Below are positions 8,975 through 17,240 of a stretch of 36,010 bases of DNA, piece after piece. The translations under genes and the position numbers were made by a program. Origin of the DNA: an uncultured Clostridium sp. (lineage in GTDB: Bacteria; Bacillota; Clostridia; TANB77; CAG-508); contig CAOKLQ010000017.1 of NCBI GenBank assembly GCA_948469315.1, positions 1-36,010 of the forward strand. The letters run 5' to 3'. Every line of letters starts with the position of its first letter. Within the stretch, counting starts at the first letter, position 1. The notes under the pieces were generated by a model. It searched no databases and was not told where the DNA came from. It saw nothing but the letters and a program-made list of their open reading frames with translations.

Positions 8975-9006
8975 AAAATTATTGGATAAAAATATAAAAA
9001 AACATA

Positions 9007-9038
9007 TTGTTTTGTAAAAAAATATGATATAATATAAT
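9007..9038 (+). promoter_or_regulatory. Possible promoter of the first sortase gene
   Basis: Two overlapping TATAAT boxes (9028-9033 and 9033-9038) lie downstream of TTGTTT (9007-9012). The -10 match is excellent, but the -35 and its spacing (15 or 20 nt) are weak. Confidence 0.4.
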
Positions 9039-9065
9039 TAGATGTAAAAATACATAAGAAAAGAG

Positions 9066-9729
9066 ATGATTAAAATGTTAGATAGTAAATATAGTAAATT
9101 TTTAAGTGTATTACTAATTATAGTAATTGTTTCAATTGTTGGATTACTTGGTTATCTAGGGTTTGGTTTATTTAAAAAAGTTATAACAAAAAATGATGCT
9201 GAAAAATTTGCAGAGCAATATGAAGAAGGAATAAGCAAAGAAAATGAAGAAGATTTGGAAGCAAAAAATCCATTAGATGGGATAGAATCAGTAGATAGTA
9301 ATGGAAAAAAAAAATATATGTATAAAGGATTTGAAGTAAGTCGGAACTATAGAAATTCCAAAAACAAAAATAAAATATCCTATACTTTCAAAAGTATCAA
9401 AAAAGGGATTAGAAACATCAGTATGTATTCAATATGGGAAAGGACTAAATGTACCAGGAAATACAGTAATTGTAGGACATAACTTTAGAAATGGATTATT
9501 TTTTTCAAACAATAAAAAATTATTAAATGGAGATTCAATATATATAACAAATAATTCAGGACAAAAATTAAAATATATAATTTATAATAAGTATGAAACG
9601 ACACCAGAAGATACGCAATATATGTTAAGAAATACAGAAGGAAAAAGAGAAATATCATTATCAACATGTACTGATGATAGCTCAAAAAGAACAATAATTT
9701 GGGCAGTTGCAGAAGAAGATAATAAATAA
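9066..9729 (+). CDS. Sortase, split by a +1 shift at CGG (9342-9344)
   Basis: Sortases are membrane transpeptidases that attach LPxTG-type proteins to the cell wall. The zero frame encodes a short cytosolic tail, a membrane segment (about residues 12-37) and a linker up to S92, then degenerates and stops. Skipping C9342 restores a complete sortase domain in the +1 frame to the stop at 9727-9729, giving 220 residues. The catalytic residues are H138 (VGHNF), C201 (STCTDD) and R208 (C-x6-R). Across the junction KGFEV-SG-TIEIP aligns without a gap to KGFDV-IA-KLEIP of the intact sortase at 19364, so exactly one nucleotide is superfluous. Either this is a frameshifted pseudogene or the ribosome shifts at CGG. 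ATG 9075 is an alternative start. Confidence 0.8.
9342..9344 (+). other. +1 frameshift site 1: AGT CGG A
   Basis: The zero-frame codons are GTA AGT CGG AAC. The correct protein continues if C9342 is skipped and GGA (Gly) is read. The zero-frame codon at the junction is CGG, as at the two other shift sites in this window. Confidence 0.7.
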
Positions 9730-9744
9730 TAATACAAATAAAAG

Positions 9745-9799
9745 CCACTCAAATTTGAACTATACCTAAAAAGTATAATTCAAATTTGGGTAGTTTTTA
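9745..9799 (+). terminator. Terminator after the first sortase gene
   Basis: A long imperfect stem pairs ACTCAAATTTGAACTATAC with GTATAATTCAAATTTGGGT. A T-rich tract follows. It lies about 15 nt after the stop at 9729. Confidence 0.75.
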
Positions 9800-9879
9800 T
9801 TTTGTTTTATTTTTTTTAAATTGCACATAATAAAAATGTATATATAACAATTTATTAAATATTTAAAAGGAGGTATTTT

Positions 9880-10044
9880 ATGGAAGGAGAACAAAAAATA
9901 AACTGTACAGTAACAAGTTGCAAATTTAATGAAAATGGTGAGCAAAAATGTGGACTAAAGCAAATAATAGTAACACCAAAAGAAAATTGTAATACATGCA
10001 ATCCAGATGAATCAATGTGTTCAAGTTATGAAAATAGAGATTAG
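9880..10044 (+). CDS. DUF1540 small cysteine-rich protein
   Basis: This is a 54-residue protein with the pattern INCTVTSCKFN, then CGLKQIIV, then CNTC and MCSSYE. That matches the DUF1540 family of small cysteine-rich proteins common in Clostridia (C-x4-C-x-F-N, C-x-L-x-x-I-x-V, C-x-S-[YF]). The six cysteines probably bind a metal; the function is not known. AAGGAGG with good spacing precedes ATG 9880. It has no membrane segment. Confidence 0.75.
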   Translation: MEGEQKINCTVTSCKFNENGEQKCGLKQIIVTPKENCNTCNPDESMCSSYENRD

Positions 10045-10076
10045 AGAAAATAAATACAATTTGTTAGAATATTGAA

Positions 10077-10102
10077 TGTAGGGGTAGGGCTTGTCTCTAC
10101 CC
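10077..10102 (+). repeat. TGTAGGG hairpin repeat (upstream of trhP)
   Basis: TGTAGGGGTAGGGC followed by inverted arm CTCTACCC. Intergenic, about 75 nt before the trhP start. Confidence 0.65.
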
Positions 10103-10176
10103 GAAACAAAATATATATAAATTCTTGCTTTTTGAATATTAAAATTATATAATAAAACAAAAAAAGGAGAAATTTT

Positions 10177-11406
10177 ATGAAAAAACCAGAATTGCTTGCA
10201 CCTGCAGGATCTTTTGAAAAAGCAAAAATTGCATTTATGTATGGTGCAGATGCTATATATTGTGGAACATCGTCTTTGTCTTTAAGAACTAGAGCCAAAA
10301 TGAATGATAGCGATTTAGTAAAAACAATAGAGTATGCGCATAAATTAGGAAAAAGAGTTCATGTTGCTATAAATATATTTGCCTGGGACGAAGCCTATGA
10401 AGAAGTAAGAAAACAAGCAAAACTTTTATCAGACCTAAAAGTAGATGGAATAATAGTCGCAGATGGAGGAATTGTAGATGTTGTAAAAGAAATTGCACCT
10501 AATATAGATATACACATTAGTACACAAGCAAATACAGTAAGTTTACATAGCGCAAAATTTTGGTATAAAAATGGAGCTAAAAGAATTATTTTAGCAAGAG
10601 AGTTAAATAAAAAACAAATTGAATATATGGTAAAAAACAAACCAAAAGACTTAGAAATAGAAATGTTTGCACATGGTGCTATATGTTTTGGATATTCTGG
10701 AAGGTGCTTTTTAAGTGATTTTTTAGCATGTAGAAGTGCAAATTTAGGAGATTGTGCACAAAGTTGTAGATGGGCTTATAATATTTATGTTGAAGAAAAA
10801 AATAATCCAGGAAATTTAATGCCAGTAGAAGATGATAAAAATGGTACATATATATTTTCATCAAAAGATTTATGCTTAATAAAGGAAATTCCAGAAATAA
10901 TACAAATGGGAGTAGATAGCCTAAAAATAGAAGGAAGACTAAAGACGCAGTATTATCTAGCAACTGTAATAAATGCATATAGAACTGCAATAGATGATTA
11001 TTGTAGTAATCCAGAAGATTATGATTATACTAAATATCTAAATGAAATAGAAAAAGTAAAAACAAGAAGCCTAACAACATTTTATTTTAATGATAGAAAT
11101 AATAAAGACTTCCAAGAATATGAGGGAAAACAGTATAATCCAAACTATGAATATGGTGCAAAAATAATACAGTACAATGAAGAAAAGTCAATTATTGAAA
11201 TAAAAAACAAATTAACTATAGGGGATAAATTAGAATTAATAATACCAGGAAAAATTGAAACAAACAGTTTTACAATAGATAAATTATGGGATGTAGAAAC
11301 AGATGAGCAGCTACAAAGCATAAATCCAGGAAAAGCAGGACAGCTAGTTAAAATAAAAATTCCAATCAAAAGCGAAAATGGATGGATCTTAAGAAGAAAG
11401 AAATAA
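10177..11406 (+). CDS. trhP: Peptidase U32-type tRNA 5-hydroxyuridine synthase, TrhP-like
   Basis: The 409-residue protein has the U32 signature EMFAHGAICFGYSGRC. Cysteines C170, C177, C193 and C233 match in spacing the four iron-sulfur ligands of the YegQ/RlhA/UbiU class. It begins with the usual KPELLAPAGSFEKA. TrhP proteins use prephenate to hydroxylate tRNA U34 to 5-hydroxyuridine. Its neighbour trmR would then methylate the product, so the two genes form a coherent wobble-modification pair. U32 proteins also include RNA- and ubiquinone-hydroxylating members, but the context favours TrhP. RBS AAAGGAG precedes ATG 10177. The C terminus (from about residue 320) contains a beta-barrel-like tail usual for the longer members. 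Confidence 0.85.
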   Translation: MKKPELLAPAGSFEKAKIAFMYGADAIYCGTSSLSLRTRAKMNDSDLVKTIEYAHKLGKRVHVAINIFAWDEAYEEVRKQAKLLSDLKVDGIIVADGGIVDVVKEIAPNIDIHISTQANTVSLHSAKFWYKNGAKRIILARELNKKQIEYMVKNKPKDLEIEMFAHGAICFGYSGRCFLSDFLACRSANLGDCAQSCRWAYNIYVEEKNNPGNLMPVEDDKNGTYIFSSKDLCLIKEIPEIIQMGVDSLKIEGRLKTQYYLATVINAYRTAIDDYCSNPEDYDYTKYLNEIEKVKTRSLTTFYFNDRNNKDFQEYEGKQYNPNYEYGAKIIQYNEEKSIIEIKNKLTIGDKLELIIPGKIETNSFTIDKLWDVETDEQLQSINPGKAGQLVKIKIPIKSENGWILRRKK

Positions 11407-11412
11407 AATATA

Positions 11413-11425
11413 TGTAGGGACGTCC
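11413..11425 (+). repeat. Short TGTAGGG repeat remnant
   Basis: TGTAGGGACGTCC has only a minimal GGAC/GTCC inverted arm. It lies seven bases after the trhP stop. It looks like a truncated member of the dispersed family. Confidence 0.45.
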
Positions 11426-11570
11426 TAAAAAATATAATACAAAATAAAAACGTAAATTGTATTTTATTATAATGTCCTAAAAAATTTATAAAAATAGTTG
11501 TATATTTTCACAATTTAATATAAAATAAAAAAAGATTGTTAAAAAGCGTAATTCTAAGGAGGAAATTAAA

Positions 11571-12992
11571 TTGAAAGAAACATTAAAAAAAGAGGGAAAG
11601 TTTAAATATGTTATTGCAGTATTAATTGTTATATTAATAACATTAATATCTTATATAGGTATCTATGTAAGTAAAAATGGAAATTACCAAAATATTATAG
11701 AAAATTATAAACTATCAATGGAATTAGAAGGAAATAGAACAATAATATTAAAACCAGATGACTCAAAAGAAACAATAACAAAAGATGCTGAAGGAAATAC
11801 TGTAGAAAATCCTACAGAAGAACAAACGCAGGAAAATGGATATACAAAAGAAGAAGTACCTGTAAATAGTAAGGAAAATCTAACGCAAGAAAATTTTGAG
11901 AAAGTAAAAGAAATTGTTAAAAATAGATTAGATGAATATAATTTTGAAGGATATTTTATAAGACAAGATTTAGATACAGGAAATATAATATTAGAACTTG
12001 CAGAAAATGATAGTACAGATGATATTTTATCTGTATTAAATCAACAAGGAAAGTTTGAAATAAAAGATAGTACTTCAAAAGAAGTTTTAATGGATAACAA
12101 AATGATAAAAAAAGCACAAGTTTTATATAATACAACGACTTCAGGAACATCAGTATATTTAAATATAGAATTTACTAAAGAAGGAAAGCAAAAGTTAGAG
12201 CAAATTACTAATGACTACAAAAAGCAAGAAGAAAAAGAACAATCTTCACAAGAAGATCAAAATAATGAAACACAGCAAAATAGCGAAAATACTGAAGAAA
12301 ATAAAGAACAAAAAGAAATAGTAATGCAAATAGATGGGCAGTCTATAATAACAACATCATTTGAAGAGCCTATTACGAATGGCCAAATTCAATTAACAGT
12401 GGGCCAAGCTTCAAAAGATACAGATACATTACAAGGATATATTAATCAAGCAAGAAGCACAGCAACAGTACTTACAACTGGAAATATGCCAGTAAAATAT
12501 ACTCAAGATACAAATAAATATATAAAAGCAAACATACCAAGTGATATTATAAAAATAGCATGTATAATAGCATTAATTGCAGTTTTACTAGTTACAATTT
12601 ATTTAATTGTAAAATACAAATTAAAAGGTTTAATAGGTAGTATTTTAGCAATTGGATATATGGGTGTAGTATTATTAGTAGTAAGATATACCAATGTAGA
12701 TATAAGTATATCAGGAATAGCTTCAATTATTATAATAGCAATAATCAATTACATTTTACAAGTTGCAATAATAGAAAACTCAAATAAAACAGGGGAAAAA
12801 GCAGATAAGTTATTAAATGTATTTGGAAAATATATATTGGCAGTTGTACCAGTATTTATAATTTCAATAGTATTTAGTTTTCAGGCAAGTGTATTATTAA
12901 ATAGTTTTGGAATGATTTTATTCTGGGGAATAATTTTAACAATTATATACAATTTAATATTTGGAAAAGTATTATTTGATAAAAGAGCATAA
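11571..12992 (+). CDS. secD: Divergent SecD-like protein translocase subunit
   Basis: SecD and SecF form the membrane complex that helps SecYEG pull proteins across the membrane using the proton gradient. The 473-residue product has an N-terminal membrane segment (about residues 13-33), a large extracytoplasmic part rich in E, Q and N, and about five C-terminal membrane segments. This fits SecD, and a SecF-like gene follows 17 nt later. The conserved intramembrane SecD segment (usually ...AVDANVLIFER) is degenerate: the equivalent SISGIASIIIIAIINYI lacks the acidic residue. The start is TTG 11571, with AGGAGG upstream. It may be a paralogue with a specialised role or a proton-uncoupled form. 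Confidence 0.75.
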   Translation: MKETLKKEGKFKYVIAVLIVILITLISYIGIYVSKNGNYQNIIENYKLSMELEGNRTIILKPDDSKETITKDAEGNTVENPTEEQTQENGYTKEEVPVNSKENLTQENFEKVKEIVKNRLDEYNFEGYFIRQDLDTGNIILELAENDSTDDILSVLNQQGKFEIKDSTSKEVLMDNKMIKKAQVLYNTTTSGTSVYLNIEFTKEGKQKLEQITNDYKKQEEKEQSSQEDQNNETQQNSENTEENKEQKEIVMQIDGQSIITTSFEEPITNGQIQLTVGQASKDTDTLQGYINQARSTATVLTTGNMPVKYTQDTNKYIKANIPSDIIKIACIIALIAVLLVTIYLIVKYKLKGLIGSILAIGYMGVVLLVVRYTNVDISISGIASIIIIAIINYILQVAIIENSNKTGEKADKLLNVFGKYILAVVPVFIISIVFSFQASVLLNSFGMILFWGIILTIIYNLIFGKVLFDKRA

Positions 12993-13009
12993 AAAACAGG
13001 AGGATAAAG

Positions 13010-13651
13010 ATGAAAAAGTTTAATAAAATTTTGTATATAGTATGTATACTACTAATAATTTCAGGATGTATAGTAGCAAAAACGTTAGGAATAAACTATA
13101 GTTTAGAATATGCAAAAGGTAAAAATATAGAAATATATTTTGATAATAGCAAAGAAAAAGATGAAATAGAGCAAATAGCAAAAGAAGTTTTTGGAAAAGA
13201 TACAAAAACATATGAAATACAGAGATTTAAAGATGCTTTTTCAATTAGAACGAAGGATATATCAGATGAGCAAAAAGCAAATTTAATATCAAAAATAAAC
13301 GAAAAATATACATTAGAATTAAAAGATGAAGACCTTACAATAACGGATGTACCAAAAGTAAGTGGTTTAGATTTAATAAATAGCTACATAAAGCCAACAA
13401 TAATATCAATGCTACTGATATTAATATATTTAAGTATAAGATACAAAAAATCAGGACACATAAAAACAGCACTAATAACACTACTAAAAACAATTCTAAT
13501 ACTAGGTGCATATTTTGGATTAGTAATAGTTACACGACTACCAATAGTAAATATGTACACAATACCAGTAGGACTAATAATAGCTTGCATAGCATTAATT
13601 ACAATATGTTATAAAAATGAAACTAAAATAGAAAAATCAAAAAAAGAATAA
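13010..13651 (+). CDS. secF: Short divergent SecF-like protein
   Basis: The 213-residue protein is shorter than usual SecF (~290-310). It has one N-terminal membrane segment, an extracytoplasmic segment with the SecF-like N-terminal pattern (GINYSLEYAKG where SecF normally has GxDFxGG), then about three membrane segments (around residues 125-205). The C-terminal segments that normally carry the conserved GYSxxDTVVV motif seem to be missing. CAGGAGG precedes ATG 13010. It is cotranscribed with the SecD-like gene and ended by a perfect palindromic terminator overlapping the stop codon. The assignment rests on order and topology more than on motifs. Confidence 0.65.
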   Translation: MKKFNKILYIVCILLIISGCIVAKTLGINYSLEYAKGKNIEIYFDNSKEKDEIEQIAKEVFGKDTKTYEIQRFKDAFSIRTKDISDEQKANLISKINEKYTLELKDEDLTITDVPKVSGLDLINSYIKPTIISMLLILIYLSIRYKKSGHIKTALITLLKTILILGAYFGLVIVTRLPIVNMYTIPVGLIIACIALITICYKNETKIEKSKKE

Positions 13652-13674
13652 GAGTGTACACTCTTATTCTTTTT
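13641..13674. terminator. Terminator of the secDF operon
   Basis: Perfect 34-nt palindrome (13641-13657 with 13658-13674) of the form AAAAAGAATAAGAGTGT and its complement. It ends in five T and overlaps the secF stop codon. Confidence 0.85.
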
Positions 13675-13728
13675 CATAATAAAACAAAAAAATACATATT
13701 TCATATAATAATAGGGGGATGATTAAAA

Positions 13729-14067
13729 ATGTTTAACAAAATAAAAAATACCCTATTAAATTATAGAAAAAGATGTAATAACGAAATAACATATTCAGAA
13801 ATAGAAAAAATTAAGCAAAGTAAAGAAGATGTATATATTATAGATGTACGTAGCACCCAAGAATACAAAGAAGGTCATCTACCAAATTCTATAAATATAC
13901 CAGTATATGAAATAGAAAATAAAATAGAAGAATATGTAAAAGACAAAAATACAATTATTATAGTGTATTGTCAAGTAGGACTAAGAGGAAGAAATGCAAT
14001 GCAAAAACTACAGAAAAAAGGCTATAGTAATGTTTATAATTTAAAAGGTGGATTGGATTCTATATAG
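13729..14067 (+). CDS. Rhodanese-like single-domain sulfurtransferase
   Basis: The 112-residue protein covers one rhodanese domain with IIDVRSTQEYKEGHLPNSINIP and the active-site loop YCQVGLRGRNA, whose cysteine carries the persulfide. The end motif YNLKGGLDSI is typical (YxLxGGxxxW). It is probably cytosolic; the N-terminal ~20 residues are basic. The sulfur acceptor cannot be told from sequence. A strong AGGGGG ribosome binding site precedes ATG 13729. It stands alone between the secDF terminator and an inverted-repeat-rich intergenic region. Confidence 0.85.
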   Translation: MFNKIKNTLLNYRKRCNNEITYSEIEKIKQSKEDVYIIDVRSTQEYKEGHLPNSINIPVYEIENKIEEYVKDKNTIIIVYCQVGLRGRNAMQKLQKKGYSNVYNLKGGLDSI

Positions 14068-14068
14068 A

Positions 14069-14218
14069 AGTCAGTGAAATAGAAGTTGGAAGTCCAAAAT
14101 AAAAGAAATTAAAAAAAATTCTGACCTCTGACTTCTAACATCCGACTTCAAAAATATTAGACGTTACAAGTATAAGCTTAATAAAACGTATAATCTCTAA
14201 ACTCTAATATCTAACTTC
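14069..14218. repeat. GAAGTCAGA-type inverted repeat cluster
   Basis: Copies of AGAAGTCAG, AGAAGTTGG and GAAGTC on the left face CTGACCTCTGACTTCTAAC and CCGACTTC on the right, so the stretch can form a long imperfect hairpin. Related units (CTCTAA, CTTCTAG) continue to 14220. The same motif family recurs at 19254-19338. Nothing coding was seen here. Confidence 0.6.
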
Positions 14219-14223
14219 TAGAA

Positions 14224-14481
14224 TTACAAATTCATTTTTAAATTAGAATTATCATTTCCGATTAAATTATTAAATTCATCACATTTTAGAAATCTATCTA
14301 AATTCTTTTTAGAAATTCCTGTATCAGTACAAATTGTATCAATAGAATTTAATTCGACAGTATCAGCTAAATAATCTTTTAAAACTTTCATCTCAAAATT
14401 GTCTTTAGGTGCACATTTAGGACAAATATTTGAATCTGTTACAAAAAAACATCCACAACGTTCACATTTATTAAAGTTCAT
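14224..14481 (-). CDS. Small zinc-ribbon protein, YvyF-like
   Basis: The 85-residue protein begins MNFNKCERCGCFFV and continues with ICPKC, a four-cysteine zinc ribbon. A helical region with helix-turn-helix character follows (TICTDTGISKKNLDRFLKC). This layout resembles the YvyF/TIGR03826 'flagellar operon protein' group. No flagellar genes are in the window, so the flagellar link is only by family name. AAGGAGG lies upstream of the start on the minus strand. Confidence 0.65.
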   Translation of the reverse strand: MNFNKCERCGCFFVTDSNICPKCAPKDNFEMKVLKDYLADTVELNSIDTICTDTGISKKNLDRFLKCDEFNNLIGNDNSNLKMNL

Positions 14482-14564
14482 ATTAATTCCTCCTTAAGAA
14501 AAAAACATATTAAGCAAATTGTATCATAAAAAATGACAAAATAAAATAAAAAATGAAAAAATAC

Positions 14565-14592
14565 TTGAAATTTTTTTATAATGTGTTATAAT
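14565..14592 (+). promoter_or_regulatory. Promoter of ruvA-rarA
   Basis: -35 TTGAAA (14565-14570) and perfect -10 TATAAT (14587-14592) with 16-nt spacing, 43 nt before the ruvA start. Confidence 0.7.
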
Positions 14593-14634
14593 TTTAAAAA
14601 CTAAAGAAAATTTGTTTGTTATTTGGAGGTAAAA

Positions 14635-15234
14635 ATGTTTTCATATATAAAAGGAATTTTAGAAATAAAAAATACAAATTATATTGTAATTGATGTAAAT
14701 GGAGTAGGTTTTAAAATATATATGTCTCAAACTGCAATAGATAATTTAAAAGATACAAAAGAGCAAATTAAAATATATACACATATGCAAGTTAGAGAAG
14801 ATGATATAAGTTTGTATGGTTTTAATACACAAGAAGAGCTAAGAATGTTTGAACTATTAATAGGAGTAAGTGGAATAGGTGCGAAATCTGCAATAGCGAT
14901 GCTTGCAAATATAGAGCCTTCAAGTTTTGCACTTTGCGTAATTTCAGATGATTATGATAAACTAACTAAAATACCAGGAATAGGCAAAAAGACAGCACAA
15001 AGAATAGTATTAGAATTAAAAGATAAATTAAAACAAGAAAGTATAGAAACAAAAATAAATGCAAAACAAATCCAGCAAGAAGTAAATACAAATGAAAAAC
15101 AACAAGAAGCAATATCAGCTTTAAAAGTACTAGGATACAGCAAAAATCAAATAGATAAAGCAATACAAACAATAAATGTAAATGAATTATCAGTTGAAGA
15201 AATAATAAAAATAGCATTAAAAAATTTAGCTTAG
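14635..15234 (+). CDS. ruvA: Holliday junction branch migration protein RuvA
   Basis: RuvA tetramers bind four-way DNA junctions and load the RuvB motor. The 199-residue protein has the N-terminal OB fold (MFSYIKGILEIKN...), two helix-hairpin-helix motifs (GVSGIGAKSAIAML and IPGIGKKTAQRIVLELK) and the C-terminal RuvB-binding domain (ISALKVLGYSKNQIDKAI) after a flexible linker. ATG 14635 is chosen because GGAGG lies 5 nt upstream; a TTG 12 nt earlier would overlap that site. The gene is followed by rarA rather than the usual ruvB. Confidence 0.93.
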   Translation: MFSYIKGILEIKNTNYIVIDVNGVGFKIYMSQTAIDNLKDTKEQIKIYTHMQVREDDISLYGFNTQEELRMFELLIGVSGIGAKSAIAMLANIEPSSFALCVISDDYDKLTKIPGIGKKTAQRIVLELKDKLKQESIETKINAKQIQQEVNTNEKQQEAISALKVLGYSKNQIDKAIQTINVNELSVEEIIKIALKNLA

Positions 15235-15248
15235 GAAAGGAAAAAAAT

Positions 15249-16499
15249 ATGGATACAAGCAAACCACTAGCATATAGATTACGACCTACAAATTTAGATG
15301 AATATGTAGGACAAGAACATATATTAGGAAAAGATAAAATTTTATATAGAACAATAAAGGCAGATAGATTATCTAGCATAATTTTATTTGGACCTCCAGG
15401 TTGTGGAAAAACATCTTTGGCAAGAGTTATAAGTAATACGACTAAATATAAATTTTATAAAATAAATGCTACAACTGCAGGAGTTACAGATATAAAAAAT
15501 GTAATTGAAGAGACAAAAAATTTTATGTTAAATCCAGTTGGAAAAAGTATATTGTTTATAGATGAAATTCATAGATTTAATAAACTACAACAAGATACTT
15601 TGCTTCCATATGTAGAAAATGGAACAATTATTTTAATAGGAGCAACAACAGAAAATCCTTATTTTGAAGTAAATAAAGCTCTAATTTCAAGGTCAATGGT
15701 GTTTAAATTAAATCCACTAACTCAAAATGATGTATATAAAATATTAAAAATGTCTTTAGAAAAAGAAGATGGATTAAAAAGTTATAATATAAAAATAGAA
15801 GATGAAACATTAAAAAAGATTGCAGACGTATCAAATGGAGATGTTAGAACAGCACTAAATGGACTTGAAATTGCAGTACTTACAACTGAGATTTCAAAAG
15901 ATGGGTATATATATATAACAAATGAAATTGCTTCACAAAGTATGCAAAATAGAAAAGCTATTTTTGACAAAAATGGAAATACGCATTATGATAATATAAG
16001 TGCATTTATAAAATCCATGAGAGGTAGTGATGCAGATGCTGCAGTTTTTTACTTAGCAAGGGCTTTAAATGGAGGAGAAGATCCAATGTTTTTAGCAAGA
16101 AGAATAGTTATAGCTGCATCAGAAGATGTTGGAATGGCAAATCCAAATGCTCTAGTTGTTGCAAATGCTGCCATGCAAGCTGTGCACATGATAGGGATGC
16201 CAGAGGCAAGAATAATATTATCTCAGGCTGCAGTATATGTTGCAAAATCTCCAAAGTCTAATGCATCATATTTAGCAATAAATAAGGCTCTAGAAGATGT
16301 ACAAAATAAAGATACTGGAGATATACCAATGCACATAAGAAATGCACCAATAGAAGGAATGAAAAATTTAGAGTATGGACAAGGATATCTATACCCACAT
16401 GATTTTCCAGAACATAAAGTAGATCAACAATATTTGCCAGACGTAATGATAGGGACAAAGTATTATGTTGAAGATGAGAATTGTAAAGAAATAAATTAG
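15249..16499 (+). CDS. rarA: Replication-associated recombination protein RarA (MgsA)
   Basis: This AAA+ ATPase is related to RuvB and clamp-loader subunits and acts at stalled replication forks. It has 416 residues: N-terminal YRLRPTNLDEYVGQEH, Walker A GPPGCGKT (48-55), Walker B ILFIDEIHRF, sensor-1 GATTENP, and the C-terminal tetramerisation domain (AFIKSMRGSDADAAVFYLAR, RRIVIAASEDVG). Length and motifs are normal. It starts 14 nt after ruvA with an AGGAAAGG site, so the two are probably cotranscribed. The pairing groups junction processing with fork rescue. Confidence 0.93.
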   Translation: MDTSKPLAYRLRPTNLDEYVGQEHILGKDKILYRTIKADRLSSIILFGPPGCGKTSLARVISNTTKYKFYKINATTAGVTDIKNVIEETKNFMLNPVGKSILFIDEIHRFNKLQQDTLLPYVENGTIILIGATTENPYFEVNKALISRSMVFKLNPLTQNDVYKILKMSLEKEDGLKSYNIKIEDETLKKIADVSNGDVRTALNGLEIAVLTTEISKDGYIYITNEIASQSMQNRKAIFDKNGNTHYDNISAFIKSMRGSDADAAVFYLARALNGGEDPMFLARRIVIAASEDVGMANPNALVVANAAMQAVHMIGMPEARIILSQAAVYVAKSPKSNASYLAINKALEDVQNKDTGDIPMHIRNAPIEGMKNLEYGQGYLYPHDFPEHKVDQQYLPDVMIGTKYYVEDENCKEIN

Positions 16500-16535
16500 A
16501 AAATAAATACATATTTAAAAACACAAATTTAACAT

Positions 16536-16561
16536 TGTAGGGGGTCGGTCTTGACTGACCC
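16536..16561 (+). repeat. TGTAGGG hairpin repeat (after rarA)
   Basis: TGTAGGGGGTCGGTC with the inverted arm GACTGACCC. Nearly the same as copy 3 inside cmk-plsC. Confidence 0.7.
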
Positions 16562-16680
16562 AAATAGGTATATTCTATAGAGATTGGATTCATTTCTGCT
16601 TTATAAAATAAATTTATTTTTTTTACATATTTTTTTACATTTAATATTGACTAATGAGTAAATAAAGAAAGGACGGTTAA

Positions 16681-16848
16681 ATGGAAAAATTAAGGAAGAT
16701 AATAAATGAAAATAAAAAATATGAATATGAGTTACAAAAGTTTATTGATATTTCAAGTAATATACGAGATGAAAACTTAAAAATAAGAATTATGGCACAA
16801 ATGGTAAAATGTCAAAATTTAATATTAGAAATATTGAAAAAAGAATAA
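16681..16848 (+). CDS. Small hypothetical protein (55 residues)
   Basis: MEKLRKIINENKKYEY... is a highly charged, probably all-helical, cytosolic protein ending in LEILKKE. AAAGGA lies 8 nt before ATG 16681. I recognise no family. It lies directly upstream of the TSUP half gene at 16880, which has no clear ribosome binding site of its own, so the two may be translationally linked. Confidence 0.5.
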   Translation: MEKLRKIINENKKYEYELQKFIDISSNIRDENLKIRIMAQMVKCQNLILEILKKE

Positions 16849-16879
16849 AAAAGTAAAAAAAATACAAAATAATATTATT

Positions 16880-17227
16880 ATGATAAAAAAAGTAATATTA
16901 GGATTAACAGCAGGAATAATAAGTGGACTTTTTGCAGCAGGTGGAGGAATGATTTTAGTTCCTGCTTATGTATATATTTTAAAAATAGATGAAGTAAAAG
17001 CAAGGGCAACATCAGTATTTTGTATTCTTCCAATGGTATTTACAAGTGGTCTTATGTATTACAAATCAAATTATATAGATTGGAAATTAGGACTATTTTG
17101 TGCAATAGGAGGTATTGTAGGAGGAATAATTGGAGCAAAATTACTCAAAAAAATGTCAATAAAAAATTTAAAAATTTTATTTACATTATTTTTAATATAT
17201 GCATCTGTTAAAATGGTATTTTTTTAA
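16880..17227 (+). CDS. TSUP (TauE/SafE) permease, half-size subunit 1
   Basis: The 115-residue membrane protein carries the TSUP repeat motif GLTAGIISGLFAAGGGMILVP followed by three further hydrophobic segments. Full-length TSUP anion/sulfite exporters have about 250 residues with two such repeats; this is one half. A second half-size gene follows at 17419, so the pair probably forms a heterodimeric carrier for a sulfur-containing or organic anion. The substrate is unknown. No clear ribosome binding site is visible before ATG 16880; the region is A-rich. Confidence 0.8.
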   Translation: MIKKVILGLTAGIISGLFAAGGGMILVPAYVYILKIDEVKARATSVFCILPMVFTSGLMYYKSNYIDWKLGLFCAIGGIVGGIIGAKLLKKMSIKNLKILFTLFLIYASVKMVFF

Positions 17228-17240
17228 TAAATACAGCATA

